Positions 45,650 to 54,529 of a stretch of DNA of 64,000 nt are shown piece by piece; positions within the stretch are counted from its first letter, which is position 1, and each line of letters starts with the position of its first letter. This DNA is from Nocardia sp. SYP-A9097. GTDB taxonomy: Bacteria; Actinomycetota; Actinomycetes; Mycobacteriales; Mycobacteriaceae. The stretch covers positions 1-64,000 of the forward strand of contig NZ_WJIC01000021.1 of assembly GCF_009649815.1 (NCBI RefSeq). Direction: 5' to 3'. Below the pieces are notes generated by a model. It saw only the letters and a list, made by a program, of their open reading frames with translations, was not told the origin of the DNA and ran no database searches. Made by a program: the position numbers and the translations under genes.

Positions 45650-47003
45650 TATCGACCTCCTGTGGCGGGGGACCAGAGACGGTTCGCCGCGGCGCGACCG
45701 TATGCGTCAGTGCCGCCCACACCAGCGGCGTATACGCGAGGTCGCCGGTCGCACGCCATTGCCGTAGCTGCTCACGCTGCCATCGCGCGAGTTCGCCGAG
45801 TGGATCGGGCCCCTCGTGCGCGGCATCCACGCGTAGCGCCAGCGTTGTCGTCGGGTGTGGTGCGCCGGCGCGTAAGGCTCGGATGGCGCGGTCGGCGGGG
45901 AGCGTCCAGCGCGTTGTGGTGACCAGTGCCGCACCGGCATTCACCATGGCCATTACCAGCCCGAAGGTCTCCGCGGCGCGATAGTCGGCCCCGCCCTCAC
46001 AGGCGATCAGTGCGACCCGGTGCGGCATGGGCCAGAGTTCACAGCCCAGGCGCGGGCCGTCGAAACCATAGCGCGGCCATACATCTCGATCCGCCGAAGT
46101 GGTTCCGAGCAACAGATCCAATGCGGCGAAGGGGCGATGGTCCTCGGGGTCGGGAATCGGGACACCGTTCGGGTCGTGTGCCCGCAATGGCGCGGCCATG
46201 CCCCACTGCCGCACGGTATCGGTCAAATGTATTGCCGCCGAGCCTGGTTCGGTGGCCGAGGAGGTGACGTGGCCCAGATAGAAGAACCGCGATCGTGGTG
46301 TGCGCAGGGCGGTACCGAGTGCCACGCGGTTGGTCGGGTGCTGCAGCGCCGTCTCGCCATCGGCGGCATCGATCCGGCCGGCGTCGATGTACTCCTCGAT
46401 GCGCGCGGAGAGGAGTTCGAGATCCTGGAGTGTCAGGACGTGGCCGAGTTCGTGTCGTCGCGCCGAACGCAGCGGCACCGCCGGATCGATAACGAACAGC
46501 GGCGGAAATTCCCGGACCGTCTCCCAATCCCCGGGACACCGCGCTCGCTCGGCATGGACCGCCGCGGGTGGTTCATACACCACGTCGGCGATCTCCAGCA
46601 GCCGCTGATCGTCGTTCAAGCACAACAATTCCCAGGGCACCCGGGTCAGCCGGGGGCTGGGGGTCAGGCGCAGGCATACTCGTGCCCCCGCGTCGAGTCG
46701 CCGGCGGATCTCGGCGCGCAGGCGTTGCGGGAGTACGGCTTCGGTGAGCATTCGAGCCAGCTCCCGTTCCCGATCGATATCGGTGAACGCGCCTTCGGAG
46801 AGTGCCCGGCGCATGGCGTCGTGGCGTCGTTCACCGTCGCGCGGCGCGCCGAGCGCCAGCTCCAGGGCGGTGAGCGCCGGTGCGGTGGCGGCGGCGCTCA
46901 GCACCTCGAACGCGGGGGTCCGCACATCGTCGAGCCAGCGCCAGGACAGGTAGGTGTCGCCCGCGTCGACGGCGCGGACGAGCACGTCCGAGGTGATTGT
47001 CAT
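45627..47003 (-). CDS. CHAT-domain (caspase-like) protease
   Basis: A 458-aa protein. The C-terminal half is a CHAT domain with the catalytic pair visible: His245 in FFYLGHVTSS and Cys335 in VALIACEGGAD. The middle contains the expected VPWELLCL strand. The N-terminal 100 residues are helical. The ATG at 47003 overlaps the stop of the upstream gene; an extended frame to 47348 is antisense shadow. CHAT proteases cut specific partners in defence and regulated-death systems. The substrate may be the large TPR protein, one of the two unknown proteins of the operon, or a host factor. Confidence 0.85.
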   Translation of the reverse strand: MTITSDVLVRAVDAGDTYLSWRWLDDVRTPAFEVLSAAATAPALTALELALGAPRDGERRHDAMRRALSEGAFTDIDRERELARMLTEAVLPQRLRAEIRRRLDAGARVCLRLTPSPRLTRVPWELLCLNDDQRLLEIADVVYEPPAAVHAERARCPGDWETVREFPPLFVIDPAVPLRSARRHELGHVLTLQDLELLSARIEEYIDAGRIDAADGETALQHPTNRVALGTALRTPRSRFFYLGHVTSSATEPGSAAIHLTDTVRQWGMAAPLRAHDPNGVPIPDPEDHRPFAALDLLLGTTSADRDVWPRYGFDGPRLGCELWPMPHRVALIACEGGADYRAAETFGLVMAMVNAGAALVTTTRWTLPADRAIRALRAGAPHPTTTLALRVDAAHEGPDPLGELARWQREQLRQWRATGDLAYTPLVWAALTHTVAPRRTVSGPPPQEVDSADRYSG

Positions 47004-48457
47004 TCGTCCGGCTGCGGTGGAATCAGTTCGGCGAGAGCGGGTTCGGCCACCTCTCCATGCCGCAGGGAGCGCACATAGCGGGCCAGGGCGATATCGCGCG
47101 CACGTAGCAGGGTGATCAGCGCCCGGCGGTCGGCGGCATCCATGTGCGCGGCATCGGACTCCGGGTCCGTCGGGATCGATTCCAGTTGTGCGAGTTCGCG
47201 TTCGAGCCGGGCCCGGGCGGTGCTCACCAGACTCCGGACGATGCGCATACGCGAACGATGCTCGGATTGCGCTTTGTACAAAGCGGTTTCGCCCGCCATC
47301 GCCGAGACCGTGTACAGGGCCGCCGTCGCCGCGCGCGCCCGGCCCCACGCATCGATCATGGTGCGGTCGACCTCGGTGAGGCAGCGCCCCACCTGATCGG
47401 TCCGCAGTTCGTCGATATCCGTTGCGGCGTCGAGTATTCCGAATATCAGCTCACCGATCGCACCGCTCGCGGCGGGCAGTCCGGCCACCAGAGACCGGCC
47501 CTGCAACCGGACCGGGGCGGTGGCGACCAGTGCGCCGTCGGCGCGCCGGGCGGCGTAGGCGATCAGCTGCCGCACTTCCCGGCAGCGCGGGTCCACATCG
47601 TCCGCGATCCAGGCTGTGACGGCGAAAGTGTCTGCGCCCGAGTCGTATTCGATCAGCAGTTCCGGCTGATCGGATCCGCTCCAGGCGATGATTCGGGGTG
47701 GTACCGCTCGAATGTCGATGAATCCGACATCGCGGTCCGGGTCGGTGTTCTCATCACCACCGAGCGTCCAGATGGCACCCGCCGCGCTCGCGGCCGTCCC
47801 CGTGCGATCCCATCGGGTGATCACCTCCAGCACGGCGGTGTCCGAGATCTGCGCATGACTCGGCCGGTCGGGGGAGAGGTCCGGGAATTCGCCGTCGATG
47901 CCCGCCTCGGCGGCCACGAGCAGCGCGTTGTAGACGAGATCGGCGGCGGTATCCGGTAATTCACCGTCGAGATAGCGTGCGCCGAGGTCGATCAGGGTGT
48001 GCTCGGCGCGGGTGAACCAGGCCCGCGCATCGCCGAGGTATCCGACGGCGTGCGCGGCGACCGCGCGGTCGATGGCCAGCGCGCCCCGGTGCAGTGGCCG
48101 CATGGCCCACCTCGCCAACGCCTCGACCTCCGCGAAGCGCACCCACGGTTCGTTCAGCGAGTGGGCCGCGAGGATCCGGTGCCGGGTGGTGCCGTCCCGG
48201 CGCGCCTGCGCCAGCACCCCGACCAGACCGGAATCGCCTACGGCGCGGGCCAATTCGCTGCCATCGGAGCCCGGCGGCACCGTCCACCGCAGCGGTTCAC
48301 CGGGAGCCGCGGCATCGACGTGAATCAGGCAACCGCCGCCGACCGTGATCCCGATTGTCGCCACGGCGGCGGTCCGCTCCGAAACCCATTCCGCCGCACC
48401 GTCTTCGGTCAGGAACAGGACGCCATCTGCGCGCATCGGCACACTGTCGACGGTCAT
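47000..48457 (-). CDS. Unknown protein of the CHAT/TPR operon (485 aa)
   Basis: A 485-aa soluble protein. The N-terminal 100 residues are beta-rich (VLFLTEDGAAEWVSERT; VATIGITVGGGCLIHVDA); the remainder is mostly helical, closing with a charged coil (RMRIVRSLVSTARARLERELAQLE). I do not recognise the family with certainty; proteins in this place have been grouped as CHAT/TPR-associated (CATRA) in comparative studies, as I recall, and it could belong there. ATG at 48457 overlaps the upstream stop, and its own stop overlaps the CHAT start (ATGA-type overlaps on both sides). Confidence 0.65.
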   Translation of the reverse strand: MTVDSVPMRADGVLFLTEDGAAEWVSERTAAVATIGITVGGGCLIHVDAAAPGEPLRWTVPPGSDGSELARAVGDSGLVGVLAQARRDGTTRHRILAAHSLNEPWVRFAEVEALARWAMRPLHRGALAIDRAVAAHAVGYLGDARAWFTRAEHTLIDLGARYLDGELPDTAADLVYNALLVAAEAGIDGEFPDLSPDRPSHAQISDTAVLEVITRWDRTGTAASAAGAIWTLGGDENTDPDRDVGFIDIRAVPPRIIAWSGSDQPELLIEYDSGADTFAVTAWIADDVDPRCREVRQLIAYAARRADGALVATAPVRLQGRSLVAGLPAASGAIGELIFGILDAATDIDELRTDQVGRCLTEVDRTMIDAWGRARAATAALYTVSAMAGETALYKAQSEHRSRMRIVRSLVSTARARLERELAQLESIPTDPESDAAHMDAADRRALITLLRARDIALARYVRSLRHGEVAEPALAELIPPQPDE

Positions 48458-49839
48458 GACGGCCTCTCCTCGCCATCCATAGCGGCACGCTGGGCGGCGA
48501 TTTCGTCATGCACCTGCTGAAGGCGGCGCGCGTATCGCCGAATGGTCGGCCCGGGAGACGGCTTCGCGGTCGCCGCCGTCAGCTTCAGCAGCGATTGCAC
48601 ATACCGAGCGGCGGTCTGCGCGTCATATGTGCAGGCGCCGGGTGGTCGCGAACCGTATTCGGGGGCGGCGTCTTCCCATGCCGCCGTGACCAATTCGGCC
48701 AATCCTCCGAAGGCGGCGAAGGCGATCGCATTGCCCTGCGACAGCAGTCGCAGGGCAAGTGACTTCTCCCAGCTGTCGCCGGGCGCATGCGGTTCGGCGT
48801 ACGCCATCAGCTCAGTGTGCGCGCGGCTCAACAGCAATTGGGCGGCGATCTGCGCGTTATCGCCCGCGATTCCCCCGACGATCCGTAACGGGAGGTGCTC
48901 ATCCGCCACATGCGCCTCCCATGCCCGGGTGCGTTGGTCGACCCGCATGCTGTCCAGGCGCGCCCAGCGCAGTGCGCTGAACAGCGCCCGCCCGTCGATA
49001 TTTCGGGAACCCAGCATCATGCGGCGCAACAGGGTCTGCGTTGCTCGCTTGTATGCCTCACCCAGAAGCGGATTCTTGCGCAGCGACGGTTGCGCGTCGA
49101 CCTCCGCCGTGAGTACGGCGTGCACGAGTTCGCGCTCCTCGGCGGTGGCTTTGCGTACCGGCTCCTCGGGATCGCCGTACTCGGCCGCGTGCATGGCAAT
49201 AGCCGCCTCGAACACGCTGATCGTCTCCGGATTCGGGTTCTCCGCATCGCGCAGCCGCTCCAGCCGGTCCACCAGCACCGCGAGATATCCACGCCGCGCG
49301 ATGGATTCGTAACTGGGGAGCTGCGCCTTGCTGGTGTCGAAGAAGCACAGAATGGTCTGCGGCGACTCGATCACATCGCCGTGCGGTCCATCCACCGGGC
49401 TCACCATCACGTGCCGGACCAGTCGCGGCACCCGATTCTTGAGCTCCCGCACCCAGTCGTAGTCGTCATTGGGCAGTCCGTCCGGTCGCATCGCGGCGAC
49501 GAGAGCGGCGAATTCGGCGGAGAACCTGGCGAGCGCGTCCGCATAGTCGGCATAGAGCCGGCTGACCCCATTCCAGCTGTCCGGCTCGTTCAGCGGCCGC
49601 CGCCGATATCCGCCCCCGCGCGCCAGTTCCGCCACCCGCGCTTCATATTTCAGCGCCACCCACGCCCGCGCCCCGAGCATGCCCGACCATCCCGCGATCT
49701 CGGGCACACACGCGTTCTTGGCCGGCTTCGGCTTCGCCATCCGGCCGTACCAGCGGTCGATGAGCTGATCCCCCGAGACAATCGTCTGCCCCGGCACCAG
49801 CACCCACCACAGTGGGACCACCCAGTCAGTATCCGGCAC
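48454..49839 (-). CDS. Unknown protein, first gene of the CHAT/TPR operon (461 aa)
   Basis: A 461-aa protein, predominantly helical, without signal peptide, membrane helix or catalytic motif I can name. Features seen are an aromatic N-terminus (VVPLWWVLVPG), a central LVDRLERLRDAENPNPETISVFEAA segment (shown in part) and a C-terminal helical tail. It begins the four-gene operon whose members overlap by 4, 4 and 23 nt. First position suggests a sensor or adaptor. Start GTG at 49839; the 219 bp to the next gene hold the promoter region. Confidence 0.6.
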   Translation of the reverse strand: MPDTDWVVPLWWVLVPGQTIVSGDQLIDRWYGRMAKPKPAKNACVPEIAGWSGMLGARAWVALKYEARVAELARGGGYRRRPLNEPDSWNGVSRLYADYADALARFSAEFAALVAAMRPDGLPNDDYDWVRELKNRVPRLVRHVMVSPVDGPHGDVIESPQTILCFFDTSKAQLPSYESIARRGYLAVLVDRLERLRDAENPNPETISVFEAAIAMHAAEYGDPEEPVRKATAEERELVHAVLTAEVDAQPSLRKNPLLGEAYKRATQTLLRRMMLGSRNIDGRALFSALRWARLDSMRVDQRTRAWEAHVADEHLPLRIVGGIAGDNAQIAAQLLLSRAHTELMAYAEPHAPGDSWEKSLALRLLSQGNAIAFAAFGGLAELVTAAWEDAAPEYGSRPPGACTYDAQTAARYVQSLLKLTAATAKPSPGPTIRRYARRLQQVHDEIAAQRAAMDGEERPS

Positions 49840-50058
49840 GAGGACAACGTACGTTCACGCGCCGCCCCACGTCAGTCGGCTGTTCGACCGATAGCGCGGA
49901 GCGTGTCGCACGGCTGGTTAGGGAGTTGAGCGAACGTCCGGTTTGGATTGCTCCCAGGTTGCCATAGCTTTCGGCAATCGGGGTGAATTGGAGTAACAGA
50001 CCGGTCGATTCGTTCGAAGGAGGGGCATCGGACTACAACGTTTGGAAGTGAATTGACA

Positions 50059-51015
50059 ATGTCTGCAAGGAAATTCACTGCGGTGGCGGCCGCCGCGGCC
50101 GCAATTGCGCTCGGGTCGTCTTCGGTCTCCGCAGACCCCACCACCACGACGACACCCGGCCCCGGGGTCGGCCTGGGAGTGGACGTCGGTATCGGTGGCA
50201 ATGGTGGAGCGAACGCCGGGGGCGGTGGGTTGGGCATCGATGTGCAAGGCGGCGCCGGAGTCGGCGGCAATGCCGGTGCGTCCCTTCCGCCGAGTATCGG
50301 CGTGACCCCGGGCGGAAACGCCGGCGGTGGTCTGCAGACCGGGGGAGGCGTGCAGACCGGTGGGAACGCCGGCGGCGGCGTCCAGGGCGGCGGTGATGTC
50401 CAGGTCGGTGGGAGCCTTGGCGGTGGCGTGCAGACCAGGGGCGGCGTGCAGGTCGATGGAAACGGCGGAGGCGGCGTCCAGAGCGGTGGCACCGCAGATC
50501 TCGGTGTGCAGACCGGTGGGAACCTCGGCGCGGGTGTGCAAACCGGGGCTGGCGTCCAGGTCGGTGGCGATGCCGGAGGTGGCGTGCAAGCCGGTGGGAA
50601 CGTCGGCGGTGGGGTGCAGACCGGCGGCGATGTGCAGGCCGGTGGGAACGTCGGTGCGGGTGTGCAGACCGGTGGTGGCGTGCAGGTCGGTGCCGACACC
50701 GGTGCCGGCCTACAGGTGGGCGGTGGCGTACAGGCCGGTGGAAATGCCGGCGGCGGTGTGCAGACAGGGGGCGTCGTGCAGGCCGGCGGTGCTGTGCCCG
50801 CCGCCGGTTTGGGCGGCATCGACTTGATCGCTGTCGGAGCCGGGGCGGCCGGACCGGACACGGTGTACGGCATGGCAATTCCTCCGGCCGCGACCACCGG
50901 CATGACCGGCGGCACGCTGGTCACCGACAAGGTCCCGGCAGGCGGCTATGTAATCCCCAAGGGCGCACCGGAAACCGGCGCGGGCGGTATGTCTAGTGTG
51001 GTGCGCGCGCAGTGA
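50059..51015 (+). CDS. Secreted glycine-rich repeat protein with PETG motif
   Basis: A 318-aa protein. A Sec signal peptide (MSARKFTAVAAAAAAIALG) ends at SVSA-D. The mature part is a low-complexity run of GGGVQTGGN/GAGVQxGG units (about residues 85-260), predicted to be extended. The last 60 residues are ordered, with GGYVIPKGAPETGAGG near the end; APETG resembles a sortase signal but is not followed by a hydrophobic helix. The next gene is a sortase overlapping by 4 nt. The ATG at 50059 has TTTGGAAG upstream. Likely a cell-surface or aerial-hypha structural protein; function is inferred. Confidence 0.75.
   Translation: MSARKFTAVAAAAAAIALGSSSVSADPTTTTTPGPGVGLGVDVGIGGNGGANAGGGGLGIDVQGGAGVGGNAGASLPPSIGVTPGGNAGGGLQTGGGVQTGGNAGGGVQGGGDVQVGGSLGGGVQTRGGVQVDGNGGGGVQSGGTADLGVQTGGNLGAGVQTGAGVQVGGDAGGGVQAGGNVGGGVQTGGDVQAGGNVGAGVQTGGGVQVGADTGAGLQVGGGVQAGGNAGGGVQTGGVVQAGGAVPAAGLGGIDLIAVGAGAAGPDTVYGMAIPPAATTGMTGGTLVTDKVPAGGYVIPKGAPETGAGGMSSVVRAQ
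50310..50800 (+). repeat. In-gene DNA repeats encoding GGVQxGG units
   Basis: Imperfect, GC-rich units of the type GGCGTGCAGACCGGTGGG recur about every 36-42 bp through the secreted Gly-rich gene. Unit spacing is in frame, so copy-number changes would alter protein length, not frame. This is not a CRISPR array: spacers are absent and the units are coding. Confidence 0.75.
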
Positions 51016-51656
51016 TCACCACGAACGGAAATACTTTGCGCGCGTATGGAATTCGTCGGCGGCCGTTCGCTGCCCTGGCCGCCGCGATGGCGATCGCCGC
51101 GACTCTCGTCACGGGCTGCGGGTCTTCCGACAGCACCACTTCCGTCGCGACCACGAGTGCCGCGGCAGCACCCGCCACCCGCGTGCAGACCGCTGCGGCG
51201 ATCACCCGCTCCACTCCGGTGTCGTTCGATATCGCCTCGATCCAGGCGTCCGGTTCACTGATCTCGTTGGGCCTCAACGCCGATGGCTCGGTCCAGGTCC
51301 CCGCCGACTACCAGCAGGCGGGTTGGTATCAACAGGGCCCCGCCCCCGGCGAACAGGGCTCGGCGGTCCTACTCGGTCACGTCGACTCGTACAAAGGCCC
51401 CGGCGTGTTCTTCGCCCTCAAGAAGGTCAAGCCGGGTGACATGATCGATGTGAGCCGCGCGGACGGAAAGATCGCGCATTTCAAGGTCTCCGATGTGCGG
51501 ATGTACTCTAAATCCGATTTCCCGGACCAACTGGTCTTCGGTCCCCGCGGCGGCGCAACCCTGCAGGTGGTCACCTGCGGCGGCGAATTCGACCAATCCG
51601 CAAAGAGTTACCTCTCCAACGTCGTCGTCTTCTCTTCGCTCGACTCGGTCACGTAG
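51012..51656 (+). CDS. Class E/F-type sortase lipoprotein
   Basis: A 214-aa protein. The N-terminus has a basic stretch, a hydrophobic segment and the lipobox LVTGC, so it is probably a lipid-anchored sortase. The catalytic residues His (LLGHVDSY) and Cys (VVTCGGEF) are visible; the arginine usually found after the cysteine is not obvious (DQSAKSYLSNVVV). Sortases transpeptidate C-terminal LPxTG-like signals. The GTG start overlaps the stop of the secreted Gly-rich gene, whose APETG may be the substrate signal. Confidence 0.8.
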   Translation: MITTNGNTLRAYGIRRRPFAALAAAMAIAATLVTGCGSSDSTTSVATTSAAAAPATRVQTAAAITRSTPVSFDIASIQASGSLISLGLNADGSVQVPADYQQAGWYQQGPAPGEQGSAVLLGHVDSYKGPGVFFALKKVKPGDMIDVSRADGKIAHFKVSDVRMYSKSDFPDQLVFGPRGGATLQVVTCGGEFDQSAKSYLSNVVVFSSLDSVT

Positions 51657-51676
51657 GGGAAGCGCCCGTGCCGTCC

Positions 51677-52660
51677 TCACAGCCGGTACGGGCCCAGTGG
51701 AACCCGCCCGGTCGCCCGGCCGTCTTGGTCCAGCAGCCAGCCCATTCGTTTGGGCGTGTGCAGCACCACCGCGCGGTCCTTGACCTCGAGCGCCGGAAAC
51801 CGTTCGGCGAGAACGGCTTCGAACGGATCGATATCGCTGATCCCGTGCAGCAGCACCTCCACCAGCAGGTTGTGCTGGCCGCTCACCGATGCGCACATCC
51901 GCACCTGCTCCATTCGGGCCAGCTCGGCGGCCGTCCCGACCAATTGGGCCTGCGGTACCGACATGCGGTAGATGACCATGGTCGCCAGCCCGGCGAGCGG
52001 ATAGGCGAAGTCGCAGCGGATCAGCACATCGCCATCGCGCAGCATTCGGTGCAGTCGACGGCGGGCGGTGTGCTCACTGATGCCGGCGGCAGCGCCGAGC
52101 GCGGTGTAGCCCATGCGCGCATCACCGTGTAGCGCGGTCAGCAGCGCCTGATCCTCCAGGGACAACTGGCTGAAACCGTGTGTGCCATAGGAGGTTCGGG
52201 ACGGCACACGCGGTTCCGAGAGTTCGGTGCGCTGCGCGGGCTCGATCGCGCGAACCCGCCAGTCGCTGCCCTCGCCGTACAGTGTGATGCCCAATCGCAT
52301 TCGGGTGGAACGGATTCCACGCAGGCCGCCGATTTCGTCGCGCACCCACCGGCCGAGCGTGGACAGGTCGGCGGCCCCGACCGAGAGCAGCAGATCGAAG
52401 TCCCCGGCGGTCTCGTCGACGGTGAACACCCACGGCAGTGCGGCGGCCGCCGCACTCACCCGGTCGATGAACTTCGGGCGGCAGCGCACCTCGACGAAGC
52501 CGACCGTCGCCACCCGCGCCGAGACATAGGCGGTGAGCCACGCCGAACCGTCCGCGCGCAGCCGCTCCCAGCGCCGGGCCGCGGTGGTCGCGTCGATGTC
52601 GAGGGCCTGGCCGATGCGTGACCACGGGGCGCGGGGAGCTACCTGCAGCGCATCGATCAC
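51677..52660 (-). CDS. Lrp/AsnC-family regulator with two HTH-RAM units, 5' end altered
   Basis: A protein of about 327 aa with HTH, RAM, HTH, RAM order. The first HTH is WSRIGQALDIDATTAARRWERL, the second YTALGAAAGISEHTARRRLHRM; the RAM ligand-binding domains follow each. Full-length relatives start with about 12 more residues (LDELDR-type) before VIDALQV. Here the homology begins at a GTG (52660) at the point where a truncated MFS gene runs the other way, so a deletion has probably removed the original start. There is no ribosome site before the GTG; activity is uncertain. The TTG at 52702 is an alternative but adds unrelated residues. Confidence 0.65.
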   Translation of the reverse strand: MIDALQVAPRAPWSRIGQALDIDATTAARRWERLRADGSAWLTAYVSARVATVGFVEVRCRPKFIDRVSAAAAALPWVFTVDETAGDFDLLLSVGAADLSTLGRWVRDEIGGLRGIRSTRMRLGITLYGEGSDWRVRAIEPAQRTELSEPRVPSRTSYGTHGFSQLSLEDQALLTALHGDARMGYTALGAAAGISEHTARRRLHRMLRDGDVLIRCDFAYPLAGLATMVIYRMSVPQAQLVGTAAELARMEQVRMCASVSGQHNLLVEVLLHGISDIDPFEAVLAERFPALEVKDRAVVLHTPKRMGWLLDQDGRATGRVPLGPYRL

Positions 52661-53294
52661 TGCTGGTGCTGCGCTCGGGTGTGCTGTGGCGGTTCGCGGC
52701 AATCATGTTCGGCTACAACGTGATCGGCTGGGGGCTGAGTACCTGGGCCCGACCTACCTCAGCGAGGAGCATGGGCTGCCGCTCACCACCGCCGGACCGC
52801 TCATGGCGATACCGGCGCTCGGCGCGGCGCTGGCGACGATTCTCGGCGGCAAACTCTCCGACCGGCTGGCGGGCAACCATCGACTGGTGATCGTGCCCGC
52901 GATGACCGTGGCCGCGCTCGCGTTGCTGGTCCTGGCGCGTTCGTCGACATCGACGAGTTTCGCGATCTGCGCGACCATCGCCGTCTTCTCCGCCTCGCTG
53001 GCCTACATGCCGATCTACGCGGTACCGCTGCGCAGTCTGCCCCCCGCGTACGTCGGCGTGGGCAGCGCCATTATCGGTTTCGGCGGGCAATTGGCGGGCA
53101 TGGTCGCGCCCGCCGCCATGGGTGTGCTCGCCGACCGCTTCTCCTTCCACGCCGCCTTCGGCTTCCTGGTCGTCGGTGCGGTGATCGCCGCTGCCATGGC
53201 CGTATTCACCCCGCAGGACACCGAGTCCTTCCTGGCCGCGGTCGACCTGCCCGATCGAGCCGGCACCCCGCACACCTTCGAGGAGCAGTCGTGA
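52655..53294 (+). pseudogene. MFS transporter remnant, 5'-truncated and frameshifted
   Basis: The C-terminal half of an MFS permease. The reading starts near LLVLRSGVLWRFAAIMFGYNV in one frame (to about 52739) and continues as PTYLSEEHGLPLTTAG in another (to 53294), with helices such as LMAIPALGAALATILGG and GMVAPAAMGVLADRFSF. One base is missing where the usual W-L-P-T-Y-L would be encoded. The first half of the gene is absent, and the remnant abuts the altered start of the divergent Lrp gene. It cannot make a functional transporter. Confidence 0.85.
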
Positions 53295-53338
53295 GTGCCA
53301 CCGTCACCGCTGCGTGAAACCGGTCCACAACGCCGAAA

Positions 53339-53365
53339 GCGCCGGTCCCCGAAAGGGACCGGCGC
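53339..53365. terminator. 11-bp GC-rich hairpin
   Basis: GCGCCGGTCCC and GGGACCGGCGC pair perfectly around CGAAA, 45 bp after the MFS remnant and 17 bp before the amidase remnant end. This fits an intrinsic, T-poor actinobacterial terminator serving the convergent genes. Confidence 0.75.
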
Positions 53366-53381
53366 CGACTCGCGTCCGTGT

Positions 53382-53672
53382 CTATAGCGCTGGGCGATTT
53401 CCGGGTTGGTAAGCCCAGGGGCGGAGTCGCTCGAGCGCTTTGCCGACCCGGAAGACGGTCGCATCGTCGTAGGGGTGGCCGACGATCTGGACGCCGGTCG
53501 GGATGCCCCAATTCGAGTGCCCGGAGGGGACATTGAGTACGGGGCAGCGATTGCTGATATTGAACGGCATGGTCATCGCCGCCCAGAAGGTCGCGCCGAC
53601 ATCCTGCACTTGATACTCGCCGAGGTCGACACTTTCTCTACCGGATCCCTCGTATCAGTCGCTCGAGCCGCA
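53382..53672 (-). pseudogene. Amidase (GatA/amidase-signature family) C-terminal remnant
   Basis: About 97 codons of the end of an amidase: RESVDLGEYQVQDVGATFW, PFNISNRCPVLNVPSG, IPTGVQIVGHPYDDATVFRVG. The Ser-Ser-Lys catalytic region lies much earlier in such enzymes (usually about 450-500 aa) and is missing; a stop codon in frame is met at about 53673. It is a 5'-truncated relic lying between the MFS remnant and the ABC transporter operon. Confidence 0.85.
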
Positions 53673-53710
53673 TGAATCCTGCGGTCACTCCGCCATCACA
53701 CAGGTATCCA

Positions 53711-54529
53711 TCAGTGCTGCAGGGCCTGGCGGCGGGCGCGCCGCTCCCGCTGGCGTTCGGGGTCCGCGACGAGCGAGGACAGCAGTAGTTCGCCGGTGAA
53801 GCGGTGTGCGGGTTCGGACGTCACTTGCGCGCAGGAGCCGAACTCCAGCAATCGGCCCTGTTTCATCACCGCCACCCGGTGGCTGATGTGCCGCACCACC
53901 GCGAGGTCATGTGCGACGAACAGGTACGCGACGCCGGTGCGTTCTTGAATCTCGATGAGCAGGGCCAGGATTCGATCCCGCGTCGACAGATCCAGTGCGG
54001 ATACCGCTTCATCGCAGATCACCAATTCCGGATCCAGTGCCAGCGCGCGGGCGATGGCGACCCGCTGACGCTGACCACCGGAGAACTCGCGTGCGTAGCG
54101 GTCCGCGGCATCACCGGGCAGGCCGACCTGGTCGAGCAGGGCGGTGACACGAGCACGCGCCCGGCCGCGCGGAACACCCGCGGCGCGCAATGGCTCGCCG
54201 AGGATATCGGCCACGCTCATCGTCGGGTTGAGCGAGCTGTACGGATCCTGGAACACCACCTGAATGCGGGACGCCAGCGGCCGCCGCTGCGCCCGGCGCA
54301 AATGCTGGATCTCGGTGCCGGCGAAGCGGATTGCCCCACCCGCCACCGGTGTCAAACCCAGTACGGCCCGGCCGACGGTTGTCTTGCCCGAACCGGATTC
54401 GCCGACGAGTCCCACGGTTTCGCCGCGGCGGATGTCCAGGCTCACTCCGTCGACCGCGGTGAACGGTGCGGTGCGGCGGCCCCGGCCCGGGAACCGGACC
54501 ACCAGATCTTCGATCTCCAGCAAACTCAT
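53711..54529 (-). CDS. Peptide-type ABC transporter ATPase (DppF/OppF-like)
   Basis: A 272-aa ATPase: Walker A GESGSGKTT, signature FSGGQRQRVAIARAL, Walker B LVICDEAVSALD and the switch histidine in YLFVAHDLAV. It energises import together with the DppD half of the preceding protein. ATG overlaps the stop of the DppC-DppD gene (4 nt). It is the last gene of a four-gene operon of solute-binding protein, DppB, DppC-D and DppF. Confidence 0.88.
   Translation of the reverse strand: MSLLEIEDLVVRFPGRGRRTAPFTAVDGVSLDIRRGETVGLVGESGSGKTTVGRAVLGLTPVAGGAIRFAGTEIQHLRRAQRRPLASRIQVVFQDPYSSLNPTMSVADILGEPLRAAGVPRGRARARVTALLDQVGLPGDAADRYAREFSGGQRQRVAIARALALDPELVICDEAVSALDLSTRDRILALLIEIQERTGVAYLFVAHDLAVVRHISHRVAVMKQGRLLEFGSCAQVTSEPAHRFTGELLLSSLVADPERQRERRARRQALQH

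Noticed and set aside
50310..50800. GC-rich repeats as a CRISPR or terminator array
   Set aside because: They encode in-frame Gly/Val/Gln units of a secreted protein.
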